From contig CALKMY010000027.1 of NCBI GenBank assembly GCA_938091275.1, positions 1-12,944 on the forward strand: DNA of 12,944 nucleotides, in the 5' to 3' direction. Position 1 is the first letter of the stretch; each line of letters starts with the position of its first letter. Position numbers and translations under genes: made by a program. Below are positions 1 through 7,796 of this stretch, piece by piece. Source of the DNA: Candidatus Nanopelagicales bacterium (lineage in GTDB: Bacteria; Actinomycetota; Actinomycetes; S36-B12). The notes under the pieces were generated by a model. It did not search any database and was not told the origin of the DNA. It was given only the letters and a program-made list of their open reading frames with translations.

Positions 1-1356
1 GATCCGAATGACCCGTCGTTGGTCGTAGGGGCGCGACGTAATTCGCCGCTCGTTGTCGGTTTGGGCAAAGGTGAAAATTTTCTCGCAAGCGACGTTGCGG
101 CGTTTGTTGATCACACACGTAACGCACTCGAACTCGGTCAAGACCAGATCGTTGTCGTGCGGGCCGACGGAGTCGAGGTGCGCGATTTTGCTGGCACCCA
201 GGTCGAGGCCAAGCCCTACGTTGTGGACTGGGACGCCTCAGCGGCGGAAAAGGGTGGCTACGACCTTTTCATGCTGAAAGAAATCGCAGAACAGCCGAAA
301 GCCGTCGCTGACGCGCTTCGTGGACGCATCGATGCGGAGCAACGCATTCAATTGGATGAGACAGCGCTCGATGACGCGGTGCTGCGCGACATCACCAAGG
401 TCGTTGTGGTTGCCTGTGGGACTGCGGCTCATGCTGGCATGGTGGCGAAGTACGCCATTGAGCATTGGACGCGACTGCCCGTCGATGTCGAATTGGCGAG
501 CGAGTTTCGGTACCGAGATCCGATCGTCGGACCGGATGCCCTCGTCATCGCCATCTCCCAATCCGGTGAAACGATGGACACCCTCATGGCTCTTCGCCAC
601 GCGAAAGCCCAGGGTGCTCGTACGTTGGCGATTTGCAACACGGTGGGATCGACGATTCCGCGAGAGTCCGATGCCGTGTTGTACACCTACGCTGGGCCGG
701 AAATCGCGGTCGCTTCGACGAAGGCGTTCTTGACCCAAATAATCGCCTCCTACCTGGTGGGTTTGTATCTGGCGCAGGCGCGCGGAACCATGTTCGAAGA
801 TGAGATACGCGCGATCCTCAGCGACCTCGGTGATATGCCCCAGAAGGTTGATCTGGTCCTGGATACCGTCGAACCGATCAGGGATCTCGCGCGCCGATTC
901 GCAGACTCTCCATCTGTTCTTTTTCTCGGGCGGCATGTGGGCTATCCCGTGGCACTCGAAGGGGCCCTGAAACTCAAGGAGCTCGCATATATGCACGCAG
1001 AGGGATTTGCGGCAGGAGAACTCAAACACGGCCCTATCGCATTGATCGAGGAAGGAATTCCCGTGATCGTGGTGGTGCCTTCACCCCGGGGGCGGGCGGT
1101 GTTGCACGACAAGATCGTCTCCAACATCCAGGAAGTTCGGGCCCGAGGGGCGTTGGTCATCGCGATCGCCGAAGAAGGTGACGAAGCCATCGTGGGGGTA
1201 GCCGATCACGTTGTTCGGGTTCCGGAAACTCCCACCCTGATGCAGCCCCTCGTCTCGACGGTGCCCTTGCAGGTGTTCGCGTGTGAACTGGCAACGGTCA
1301 AAGGTCACGATGTCGATCAGCCGCGAAATCTTGCGAAGTCCGTCACGGTGGAGTGA
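1..1356 (+). CDS. glmS: Glucosamine-fructose-6-phosphate aminotransferase (isomerizing), 3' part
   Basis: GlmS converts fructose-6-phosphate and glutamine into glucosamine-6-phosphate, the first committed step to UDP-GlcNAc for peptidoglycan; it acts in the cytosol. The frame is open from base 1, so the gene is cut by the window edge. About 451 residues are visible, and roughly the first 160 are missing by comparison with the family length of about 610. The lost part includes the N-terminal catalytic Cys and most of the glutaminase domain. Visible are the end of that domain (SPLVVGLGKGENF), the linker motif LKEIAEQP, a first SIS domain (VACGTAAHAG, then SQSGET) and a second SIS domain (FLGRHVGYPVALEGALKLKE, then GELKHGP). 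The C-terminus DQPRNLAKSVTVE is the family's diagnostic tail, including the Lys that lies at the active site. The stop overlaps the start of the next gene, so the two are probably co-transcribed. Confidence 0.97.
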   Translation, partial: DPNDPSLVVGARRNSPLVVGLGKGENFLASDVAAFVDHTRNALELGQDQIVVVRADGVEVRDFAGTQVEAKPYVVDWDASAAEKGGYDLFMLKEIAEQPKAVADALRGRIDAEQRIQLDETALDDAVLRDITKVVVVACGTAAHAGMVAKYAIEHWTRLPVDVELASEFRYRDPIVGPDALVIAISQSGETMDTLMALRHAKAQGARTLAICNTVGSTIPRESDAVLYTYAGPEIAVASTKAFLTQIIASYLVGLYLAQARGTMFEDEIRAILSDLGDMPQKVDLVLDTVEPIRDLARRFADSPSVLFLGRHVGYPVALEGALKLKELAYMHAEGFAAGELKHGPIALIEEGIPVIVVVPSPRGRAVLHDKIVSNIQEVRARGALVIAIAEEGDEAIVGVADHVVRVPETPTLMQPLVSTVPLQVFACELATVKGHDVDQPRNLAKSVTVE

Positions 1357-2858
1357 TGCGCGGGCTCTACCCGGTCGAGGTTGTTCGTGAGGCCGAGAAC
1401 GCTCTTATGACGCGAGTCCCCGATGGCTCGCTCATGCAACGTGCTGCTCGGGCAATAGCCGTCGAATGCGTGCGACAGGTTCGAGAACGTCGTGGCCGAC
1501 TGGTGGGCGCGCACGTCGTCCTCCTTGTGGGTTCCGGTAACAACGGGGGTGATGCCCTGTTCGCAGGGGCCCACCTGGCGCACCGAGGGCTGTCCGTGAG
1601 AGCTATCTGTGTCGCTTCTTCCTGCCACGATGCCGGTGCGCGTGCTTTCACAGCAACCGGAGGACGTTTTGTCTCCGGTGATCTGGATCCCAGCACCCTA
1701 GAGGAAGAGTGTGCGAACGCCGATCTGATTGTGGACGGCATTGTCGGCATCGGTGCCCGGGGAGCCTTGCGCGATGCGGCGGCACATGCGGTCGAGAGAG
1801 CGAATTCCTCCGGTGCTGTGCGATTGGCGGTGGACCTCCCCAGCGGAGTCGATGCCGATACCGGTGATGTCGACGGTGTCGCCTTCGATGCTGATGTCAC
1901 GGTCACCCCTGGGTGCCTGAAGCCAGGGCTCTTTCTTGTTCCCGGACGCAGCCATGTGGGGGATGTGCTCCTGGTGGACATCGGACTTGAACCTGAACTT
2001 CCCGAGCCCGGCGCTCGGTTGATCGATCCGGTAGACGTCGCTGGCCTGGTGACGAAGCCACAGGAGAACGATCACAAGTATCGGAGAGGGGTAGTTGCCG
2101 TTGCTGCTGGTAGCCGGGCCTATCCGGGTGCGGCGATCCTGACCGTCGGTGGCAGCAGATATTCGGGTGTGGGAATGGTGCGATTCCTGGACAGGGCGGA
2201 CGGTGTTGCAGAAGAGATTGTGTCGGTTTACCCCGATGTCGTCTGTGACGGGTCGGACCTTCGATCTGATGCAAAGGTTCGGGCATGGGTCTGCGGACCC
2301 GGGTTCACCGAGTCCGACGCCTCGACGGTGCAGATGGTCTTGTCCTCCGACGTCCCGGTCGTGCTGGATGCGGGGGCTTTGCGGTCGCTGGCTACCGATA
2401 GCGAGTTGAGGTCCGAGTGTCGTCGCCGAGCAGAGCGAGGGTGCACCACGGTCATCACCCCACACACTGGTGAGTACGCACTCGTGGCGGGCACCGATGG
2501 CGAATCGATGATGCCTCAGCGTCTTGCGCGCGAGCTGGGTGTGATCGTCGTTCACAAAGGGCCGGGAACAACCATCACCGCTCCGAGTGGGCCCTCATTC
2601 ATCGACACGGCCGGTGTTCCCGATCTCGCATGTGCTGGCAGCGGAGATGTGCTCTCGGGGTTGATGGCGGGAATGCTGGCTGCTCGTCCTGATCAGGATC
2701 CGCTTGTTGTCGTGACCGCAGCGGTGTGGCTGCATGGTGTGGCCGCCCAATGCGGGGGTCGTCGCCAGCGCCCAGTCGTCGCCACGGATGTTCGCGATTG
2801 CCTTCCAGAGGCGATCGCTGCCGCTCGATCGGGAAACCTGGAAGGGTTGTGCCTGTGA
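1353..2858 (+). CDS. nnr: Bifunctional NAD(P)H-hydrate epimerase / ADP-dependent dehydratase
   Basis: This is a metabolite-repair enzyme. The N-terminal YjeF/NnrE domain epimerises damaged NAD(P)HX, and the C-terminal NnrD domain dehydrates S-NAD(P)HX back to NAD(P)H using ADP. The NnrE half (about residues 1-215) shows GSGNNGGDAL at 60-69 and the acidic patch in LIVDGIVGIGARG. The NnrD half starts near HKYRRGVVAVAAGS and contains YPGAAILTVGG, TPHTGE, HKGPGTTI and the AGSGDVLSG motif, whose Asp (about residue 431) is the expected catalytic acid. At about 500 residues it is the usual length of the fused bacterial form. Either GTG 1353 (four-base overlap with glmS) or ATG 1356 (one-base overlap) can be the start; they differ by one residue. 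The lack of any gap suggests translational coupling to glmS. Confidence 0.95.
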   Translation: MMRGLYPVEVVREAENALMTRVPDGSLMQRAARAIAVECVRQVRERRGRLVGAHVVLLVGSGNNGGDALFAGAHLAHRGLSVRAICVASSCHDAGARAFTATGGRFVSGDLDPSTLEEECANADLIVDGIVGIGARGALRDAAAHAVERANSSGAVRLAVDLPSGVDADTGDVDGVAFDADVTVTPGCLKPGLFLVPGRSHVGDVLLVDIGLEPELPEPGARLIDPVDVAGLVTKPQENDHKYRRGVVAVAAGSRAYPGAAILTVGGSRYSGVGMVRFLDRADGVAEEIVSVYPDVVCDGSDLRSDAKVRAWVCGPGFTESDASTVQMVLSSDVPVVLDAGALRSLATDSELRSECRRRAERGCTTVITPHTGEYALVAGTDGESMMPQRLARELGVIVVHKGPGTTITAPSGPSFIDTAGVPDLACAGSGDVLSGLMAGMLAARPDQDPLVVVTAAVWLHGVAAQCGGRRQRPVVATDVRDCLPEAIAAARSGNLEGLCL

Positions 2859-4000
2859 CGGTGTCGTTTAGTCGGGCGCGCGCGCAGGTGAATCTGTCGG
2901 CGATAGCCCGCAACTACCGACGCCTCACGGCGTGCGGGGTACCCGTGATGGGAGTCGTGAAGGCCGATGCCTATGGGCACGGCGCCGTCGAGGTGGCCCG
3001 TGCCTTGCGGGCTGATGGAGCCGACTGGTTGGGTGTGGCGCTTCTGTCTGAGGCTGTTCAGTTGCGGGCGGCCGGAGATCGGGGCCGGATGCTCGCATGG
3101 TTGTGGGCGCCGGGAGATCCCGCTCTGCCTGAATGTCTGGAGCTCGATGTTGATGTTTCGGTGGCGAGTGAAGAGACGCTGGCAGAAGTTGTGGCTGCCG
3201 CTGTGCAATCTGAACGACGAGCTCGTGTACACATCAAGGTGGATACCGGCCTGAACCGGAACGGCGTTGCTCGATCTGAGTGGCCGCGGGTTTTTCAGGC
3301 CGCGGAGCGTGCTCAGCAGGACAGTGTCATCGAGATCGTTGGGTTGTGGTCGCACCTGGCCAGCGCCGACGATCCGAGTGATGCTTCGAACGCCGAGCAA
3401 CGGCAGGTCTTTCGGGATGCCTGCGACATCCTGGCGTCATTCGGGGTCGAACCGCCGATACGTCACCTGGCGAATAGCGGGGCAACATTGAATCAGCCCG
3501 AATCTCTGTTCGACCTTGCCCGCGCGGGAATCGCGGTGTACGGCGTGAGCCCCGGTGAGGGATTGGGCTCGAGCGCCGAGCTGGGGTTGGTTCCTGCGAT
3601 GACGCTGGTGGCTCGTTTGGCGCACGTAAAGCACATTGATCCCGGTGCGCGGGTTTCCTACGGAGGTACGTGGGTCGCTTCGGAACCAACGTGGATCGGA
3701 CTCGTGCCGGTCGGGTATGGGGACGGAATACCGCGGGCAGCATCCTCACGAGCGGAGGTCCTCATCGGCGGTCGACGGTGCCGGGTGCTCGGAGTCATCG
3801 CGATGGACCAGATGGTCGTGGACCTCGGCCCGGAGACCGAAAGTAGACCGGGAGATGACGTGATTGTGTTCGGTGCTGGTGATCGGGGCGAACCGACAGC
3901 GGCCGACTGGGCGCGATGGTCCGACACCATCGGCTACGAGATCGTTACGCGGATCTCGCCGCGCATCCCGCGGCAATATGTGACCGTAGAAGCCGACTGA
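2855..4000 (+). CDS. alr: Alanine racemase (PLP-dependent)
   Basis: Alr interconverts L- and D-alanine with pyridoxal phosphate and supplies D-Ala for peptidoglycan. The N-terminal barrel carries the PLP lysine in VVKADAYGHG (K36 from the chosen start). Further family signatures are DTGLNRNGV, the segment GLWSHLASADDP, NSGAT, and IAVYGVSP. The C-terminal domain has VSYGGTW with the second catalytic base Y269, VPVGYGDGIPR and MDQMVVDLG. At 381 residues the length is normal. The open frame extends upstream to 2726, but I chose GTG 2855. It overlaps the nnr stop by four bases, has a purine-rich SD (GAAGGG, 2841-2846) at 8 bases, and places RAQVNLSAIARNY at the expected N-terminus. GTG 2861 is a close alternative. 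The pairing with glmS and nnr places it in a cell-wall precursor and repair cluster. Confidence 0.97.
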   Translation: MTVSFSRARAQVNLSAIARNYRRLTACGVPVMGVVKADAYGHGAVEVARALRADGADWLGVALLSEAVQLRAAGDRGRMLAWLWAPGDPALPECLELDVDVSVASEETLAEVVAAAVQSERRARVHIKVDTGLNRNGVARSEWPRVFQAAERAQQDSVIEIVGLWSHLASADDPSDASNAEQRQVFRDACDILASFGVEPPIRHLANSGATLNQPESLFDLARAGIAVYGVSPGEGLGSSAELGLVPAMTLVARLAHVKHIDPGARVSYGGTWVASEPTWIGLVPVGYGDGIPRAASSRAEVLIGGRRCRVLGVIAMDQMVVDLGPETESRPGDDVIVFGAGDRGEPTAADWARWSDTIGYEIVTRISPRIPRQYVTVEAD

Positions 4001-4029
4001 GCAATGTTCCGTGGAGCACAATAGGGCCG

Positions 4030-5103
4030 ATGGATCTGTCATCTGCTGTACGCGTTGCCGGTCGCGGCGCTGCTGCGTTCGGAGTCGTGGCTGCTGGCGC
4101 CGCGGTCGGTGTGCTCGCCGAGCGGGCTTTGGTGCGCAGATCGGCACTCTCGGCGGATGACGAGCCGCAACTGGGTGCGCTGCGCGGTGAGGTGCGCGAG
4201 ATCCTGACCCCTGACGGTACTGCTCTTCACGTGGAAGTAGACGAGCCCGAAGACCTGGACAGTAGTGACGTCACCATCATTTTCTGCCACGGGTACGCCC
4301 TGACCCATGAATCGTGGCATTACCAGCGCGAACATCTTCGGGGCTCAGCCCGGCTTGTCTTTTACGACCAGCGCAGTCACGGACGTTCGCAGAAGGCCTC
4401 GGACGCCTCCCACGACATTGATCAGCTGGGTCGCGATCTGGCAGCGGTTATCGACGCAATCGCATCCAGCGGCCCCATCGTTCTCATTGGCCATTCCATG
4501 GGGGGAATGTCGGTCATGGCGTATGCCGATCAGAATCCGGAGGCCTTTGGCTCTCGCATTCGTGGCGTCGCCCTGGTCGCCACGACGGCGGGAAACGTGC
4601 AAGCGAACTCGCTCGGACTCCCCGGCCCGTTGGGCAAGATTGTGCAGTCGTGGGCACCACCCATTGCGCAGTTCCTGGCCGAGCGAGAGCACTGGGTCGA
4701 CGGTTGGTCGGATAGCGACCTGGGGCTACTCATCACGCGGCTTTATTCCTTCGGTTCGCCGACATCCGATCATGCTGGCCGATTCGTGGCTCAGATGCTG
4801 GCCAATACCTCGCTGGAAGTCGTCGCGGATTTCCTTCCTGCTCTGCACGTGCACGACAAGCACGATGCGTTGCCGGTCTTTCAGAAGGCCGAGTTGCTGG
4901 TGATCGTCGGGTCGGCTGATCGCCTGACGCCACCGGAACTGAGCGAGGAAATTGTCGAGGCAGTACCGGGAGCCGAGTTCGCAGTTCTGGGAGAGAGCGG
5001 CCACATGGTGATGCTTGAGCGACCGGTGGAAGTGAACGAACTTCTCGACGGCTTGATCGCGCGAGTACGCCGAGACCTGGTGAGCAGGCAAGGGGTCGCA
5101 TGA
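4030..5103 (+). CDS. Alpha/beta-fold hydrolase with hydrophobic N-terminus
   Basis: This is an alpha/beta hydrolase of about 357 residues with an intact triad. The nucleophile elbow is GHSMGG (S156), the acid is D297 in VGSADRLTP, and the base is H325 in GESGHMVM. The oxyanion segment is FCHGYALTHESW, and FYDQRSHGRS follows as in epoxide-hydrolase/haloperoxidase-like members. Residues about 7-31 are Ala/Gly/Val-rich with a flanking Arg and could be a membrane anchor or signal-anchor; no lipobox Cys is seen. The substrate is unknown. Related actinobacterial genomes carry a hydrolase at this place between alr and tsaE, so the link looks conserved, but the role is not evident. The start is ATG 4030, after a 29-base gap from alr, the only real gap in the cluster; GGAG at 4013-4016 is rather far for an SD. 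The stop overlaps tsaE by four bases. Confidence 0.9.
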   Translation: MDLSSAVRVAGRGAAAFGVVAAGAAVGVLAERALVRRSALSADDEPQLGALRGEVREILTPDGTALHVEVDEPEDLDSSDVTIIFCHGYALTHESWHYQREHLRGSARLVFYDQRSHGRSQKASDASHDIDQLGRDLAAVIDAIASSGPIVLIGHSMGGMSVMAYADQNPEAFGSRIRGVALVATTAGNVQANSLGLPGPLGKIVQSWAPPIAQFLAEREHWVDGWSDSDLGLLITRLYSFGSPTSDHAGRFVAQMLANTSLEVVADFLPALHVHDKHDALPVFQKAELLVIVGSADRLTPPELSEEIVEAVPGAEFAVLGESGHMVMLERPVEVNELLDGLIARVRRDLVSRQGVA

Positions 5104-5585
5104 CGGCAAAGGTCCATGGACGCGATGTGTTGCTGGACAGCCCTTCTCCCGACGTCACCCGTGACATCGGTGAAGCGTTCGGGCAGGTTCTTCGACCGGG
5201 AGACATCGTCGTGCTGGAAGGCGACCTCGGTGCCGGAAAGACGACGTTCACGCAAGGCCTTGCGCGAGGAATGGGTATCGGTGACGCCGTGACAAGTCCG
5301 ACATTCGTCCTAGCGCGGGAGTTGGGTCGAGAAGAAGGGTTGGTTCCTCTCACGCACGTCGATGTCTACCGGTTGACGTCTCTCGGTGAATGGGATGACC
5401 TGGATGTCGACATTGAGAACTCCGTTGTGGTGATCGAATGGGGTGAGCGAATCGAAGACGCCCTTCCATTGGATCGGGTACACGTCAGGTTGACGGAAAC
5501 CGATGATGCACGCTCAGTGCGGATCTGGGCGCCGGATGGTTCCCAGCGCCGCTTGTTTGACGCGATACGCGCGGCGGTGACGTGA
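5100..5585 (+). CDS. tsaE: tRNA threonylcarbamoyladenosine biosynthesis ATPase TsaE
   Basis: TsaE is the P-loop ATPase that drives turnover of the TsaB-TsaD complex making N6-threonylcarbamoyl-adenosine (t6A) at position 37 of ANN-decoding tRNAs. The 161-residue product has the Walker A motif GDLGAGKTT (K47), the following SPTFVLARE switch region, THVDVYRL with the conserved Asp of the family, and IEWGERIEDALP near the C-terminus. The length is normal for the family. ATG 5100 sits in an ATGA overlap with the hydrolase gene, and the stop is a GTGA overlap with tsaB, so the order tsaE-tsaB keeps two partners of the same complex translationally coupled. Confidence 0.96.
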   Translation: MTAKVHGRDVLLDSPSPDVTRDIGEAFGQVLRPGDIVVLEGDLGAGKTTFTQGLARGMGIGDAVTSPTFVLARELGREEGLVPLTHVDVYRLTSLGEWDDLDVDIENSVVVIEWGERIEDALPLDRVHVRLTETDDARSVRIWAPDGSQRRLFDAIRAAVT

Positions 5586-6301
5586 CCATGCGAGTGTGCG
5601 CGATCGACACATCAGGGCCAGCAACGTCCGTTGGTTTCGCAGACCCGCACGGTCCTGGACCTGTGGTCACCGTCGAGGGAGCGCGGAGGCATGCAGAGGT
5701 GATCGACGAGGTCTTCGCACGAGCCTTGTCGGCAGCATCGGGAGAGGCGCCCCAGGCAGTGTGTGTCGGTGTGGGCCCCGGCCCCTACTCGGGCCTTCGG
5801 GTCGGCGTCGCGTTCGGCGTTGGGCTGGCGCGCGCGTGGTCGGTGCCGGTCGTCGGCATGTGTTCGCTCGATGCCATCGCCTGGGAGATCGCTGGATTGT
5901 CCGCGCCCGGTGGGTCGAGGGGTAACGACGGCACTTCGAATCCTGACCGTGAATTCGTCGTCACGGCAGACGCGAAGCGCCAGGAGATCTATTGGGCGCG
6001 CTACGACGGGAAGGGAAATCGGGTGGAAGGGCCGCAGGTCACGCGTCGCGACGATGCGAACTTCACCGTCCCCACCGTCGACGGCATGAAGCCGGACCCT
6101 GGACGGATGGCTCACTGCGCAGCGCTGCTCCTGGCCGCGGGTGACGGACCTGTCTCAGTGCCCCAGGAGTGGGGTCCGCACGGATCGGACGGCTCGGCGG
6201 TGGGTGTGCCCGCACGAGCGCTCCTGGCCCCACGACCGCTGTATTTGCGGGCACCGGACGTCACGCTGTCACCTCACCTATCGCCGGGTGGGTCGTCATG
6301 A
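5582..6301 (+). CDS. tsaB: tRNA threonylcarbamoyladenosine biosynthesis protein TsaB
   Basis: TsaB is the non-catalytic ASKHA-fold partner of TsaD in t6A synthesis. The 239-residue sequence opens with the ASKHA phosphate-1 strand (VCAIDTSGPATSVGFAD). It carries the conserved RRHAEVIDEV, the hallmark GVGPGPYSGLRVGVA (about 63-77), and DAKRQEIYWARYD, where TsaB proteins have an R/K-rich E-[VI]-Y-W segment. The C-terminal part (from about 150) is less conserved, as is usual. GTG 5582 overlaps the tsaE stop by four bases; ATG 5588 two codons in is an alternative start. The 3' end overlaps rimI by four bases. Confidence 0.95.
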   Translation: MTMRVCAIDTSGPATSVGFADPHGPGPVVTVEGARRHAEVIDEVFARALSAASGEAPQAVCVGVGPGPYSGLRVGVAFGVGLARAWSVPVVGMCSLDAIAWEIAGLSAPGGSRGNDGTSNPDREFVVTADAKRQEIYWARYDGKGNRVEGPQVTRRDDANFTVPTVDGMKPDPGRMAHCAALLLAAGDGPVSVPQEWGPHGSDGSAVGVPARALLAPRPLYLRAPDVTLSPHLSPGGSS

Positions 6302-6759
6302 CGGGCGAGCGGATTCGGGCGATGCGGTGGTGGGACATCCCGCAGGTGCATGACATCGAAGTTGAATGCTTCCCCGGTGACTCGTGGAGCGTCGATCAAT
6401 TCTGGCGGGAACTGGCCGGTTCCACCCGCGAGTACCTCGTTGCGGTCGATGAGGATCATGCGGTGGTCGGTTATGCAGGAGTTTTTGTGCTGGCACCCGA
6501 CAGCGATCTACAGACGGTTGCCGTTCGACCAGATCGACGGGGGCGAAGGATAGGCCGCGAGCTGCTCGACGCATGCGTGCAGGTGGCCAAGCGCCGGGAC
6601 GCCACCTCGATGATGTTGGAGGTCCGATCTACCAATGAGGACGCGATCGGCATGTATGAAGGGCTCGGGTTTCACGCCATCGCCACTCGATCGCGCTACT
6701 ACCCCGACGGTGGGGACGCCGTCATCATGCGACTACGACCCCTGGAGGTGTCGCCATGA
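6298..6759 (+). CDS. rimI: Ribosomal-protein-S18-alanine N-acetyltransferase-like GNAT
   Basis: This is a GNAT-fold acetyltransferase of 153 residues. RimI acetylates the N-terminal alanine of ribosomal protein S18 in enterobacteria; actinobacterial RimI may have wider substrates. Visible motifs are the acetyl-CoA pyrophosphate loop RRGRRIG (80-86) after LQTVAVRPD, and LEVRSTNEDAIGMYEGLGF, which holds the expected catalytic pair E108 and Y120 with the RimI spacing. The RimI-typical tail RSRYYPDGGDAVIMRL follows. The frame is open upstream to 6169 inside tsaB, but ATG 6298 in an ATGA overlap gives the right length and puts the GNAT core near the N-terminus. Its position between tsaB and tsaD is a well known arrangement and supports the RimI call over a generic GNAT. 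Confidence 0.92.
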   Translation: MTGERIRAMRWWDIPQVHDIEVECFPGDSWSVDQFWRELAGSTREYLVAVDEDHAVVGYAGVFVLAPDSDLQTVAVRPDRRGRRIGRELLDACVQVAKRRDATSMMLEVRSTNEDAIGMYEGLGFHAIATRSRYYPDGGDAVIMRLRPLEVSP

Positions 6760-7796
6760 CGTCCCTCCGCGGTCCGGTGGTCCTGGGTGTCGAAACATCG
6801 TGCGATGAGACCGGAATAGGAATCGTCATCGGTGACCAACTGTGCGCAAATGTGATCGCTTCGAGTATCGACGAGCAGGCACGTTTCGGTGGCGTTGTTC
6901 CGGAGGTGGCAAGTCGGGCGCACGTCGATGCATGGGGGCCCGCGCTGGACGCCGCCCTTGCCAAGGCCGGAATCCGGGTAACAGATATCGATGCGGTCGC
7001 GGTCACCGCGGGACCTGGACTCGTGGGTGCCCTCTTGGTCGGAGTCGCAGCCGCCAAAGGTCTAGCCGCTGGCATCGGCGTTGATCTCTACGGGGTGAAT
7101 CATCTCGCGGCCCACATTGCCGTGGATGAGATGGAGCACGGGGAGTTGCCGGATCCGGTCATTGCGCTGTTGGTCTCGGGCGGTCATTCGTCGCTCGTCC
7201 TGATGGAAGGTGACGACATTGAGCCGCTGGGGCAAACACTGGACGATGCCGCGGGCGAAGCATTCGACAAAGTGGCACGTCTTCTCGGTCTGCCATTCCC
7301 GGGTGGCCCTCACATCGATAGAGCCGCCAGTCAAGGCGATGCCCAGGCGTACGAACTTCCGCGAGCACTGATGCACGACCCCGAACACCCCTTTGACTTC
7401 TCCTTCTCCGGGTTGAAGACGGCGGTGGCACGCCTGTGCTCGAGCCTCGGAGACCAGGGGCGTGCTCGACACGTCAACGACGTAGCGGCCAGCTTCCAGG
7501 AAGCCGTGGCCGATGTGCTGACGAGGAAGACGGTCGAGGCATGTCGGGCCCGCGGTGTCGATCACATCGTCCTCGGAGGTGGGGTCGCGGCGAATTCGCG
7601 ATTGCGAGCCCTGATGGAGCATCGGGCCCAGAAGGCAGGCTATGAACTTCGCGTGCCGAGCCCGTCCTTATGTACGGACAACGGAGCGATGGTTGCCGCG
7701 TTGGGCGCCAGGTTGATTCGGCAGGGGGTGCCCGCTTCGTCGCAGGGCTTTCCGGCGACATCTCACATGCCCGTCACGTCCGTTGCCTTCGGATGA
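6756..7796 (+). CDS. tsaD: tRNA N6-adenosine threonylcarbamoyltransferase TsaD
   Basis: TsaD (formerly Gcp/YgjD) transfers the threonylcarbamoyl group from TC-AMP to A37 of tRNA. The 346-residue product is full length. It shows the ASKHA start GVETSCDETG (11-20), the metal ligands H116 and H120 in GVNHLAAHI and D308 in CTDNGAMVA, and the nucleotide/substrate motifs LLVSGGHSSL (138-147), LDDAAGEAFDK, FPGGPHIDRA, FSFSGLKTAV and GGGVAANSRLR. ATG 6756 overlaps the rimI stop by four bases. With TsaE and TsaB all but the TC-AMP synthase (TsaC/Sua5) of the t6A pathway is encoded here. Its last 34 bases overlap the 3' end of the opposite-strand methyltransferase gene. Confidence 0.97.
   Translation: MTSLRGPVVLGVETSCDETGIGIVIGDQLCANVIASSIDEQARFGGVVPEVASRAHVDAWGPALDAALAKAGIRVTDIDAVAVTAGPGLVGALLVGVAAAKGLAAGIGVDLYGVNHLAAHIAVDEMEHGELPDPVIALLVSGGHSSLVLMEGDDIEPLGQTLDDAAGEAFDKVARLLGLPFPGGPHIDRAASQGDAQAYELPRALMHDPEHPFDFSFSGLKTAVARLCSSLGDQGRARHVNDVAASFQEAVADVLTRKTVEACRARGVDHIVLGGGVAANSRLRALMEHRAQKAGYELRVPSPSLCTDNGAMVAALGARLIRQGVPASSQGFPATSHMPVTSVAFG

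Noticed and set aside
238..1029. 263-residue - strand open frame inside glmS
   Set aside because: Antisense to conserved SIS domains; no recognisable protein features.
1698..2555. 285-residue - strand open frame inside nnr
   Set aside because: Low-complexity composition and no motifs; lies opposite the well supported NnrE/NnrD domains.
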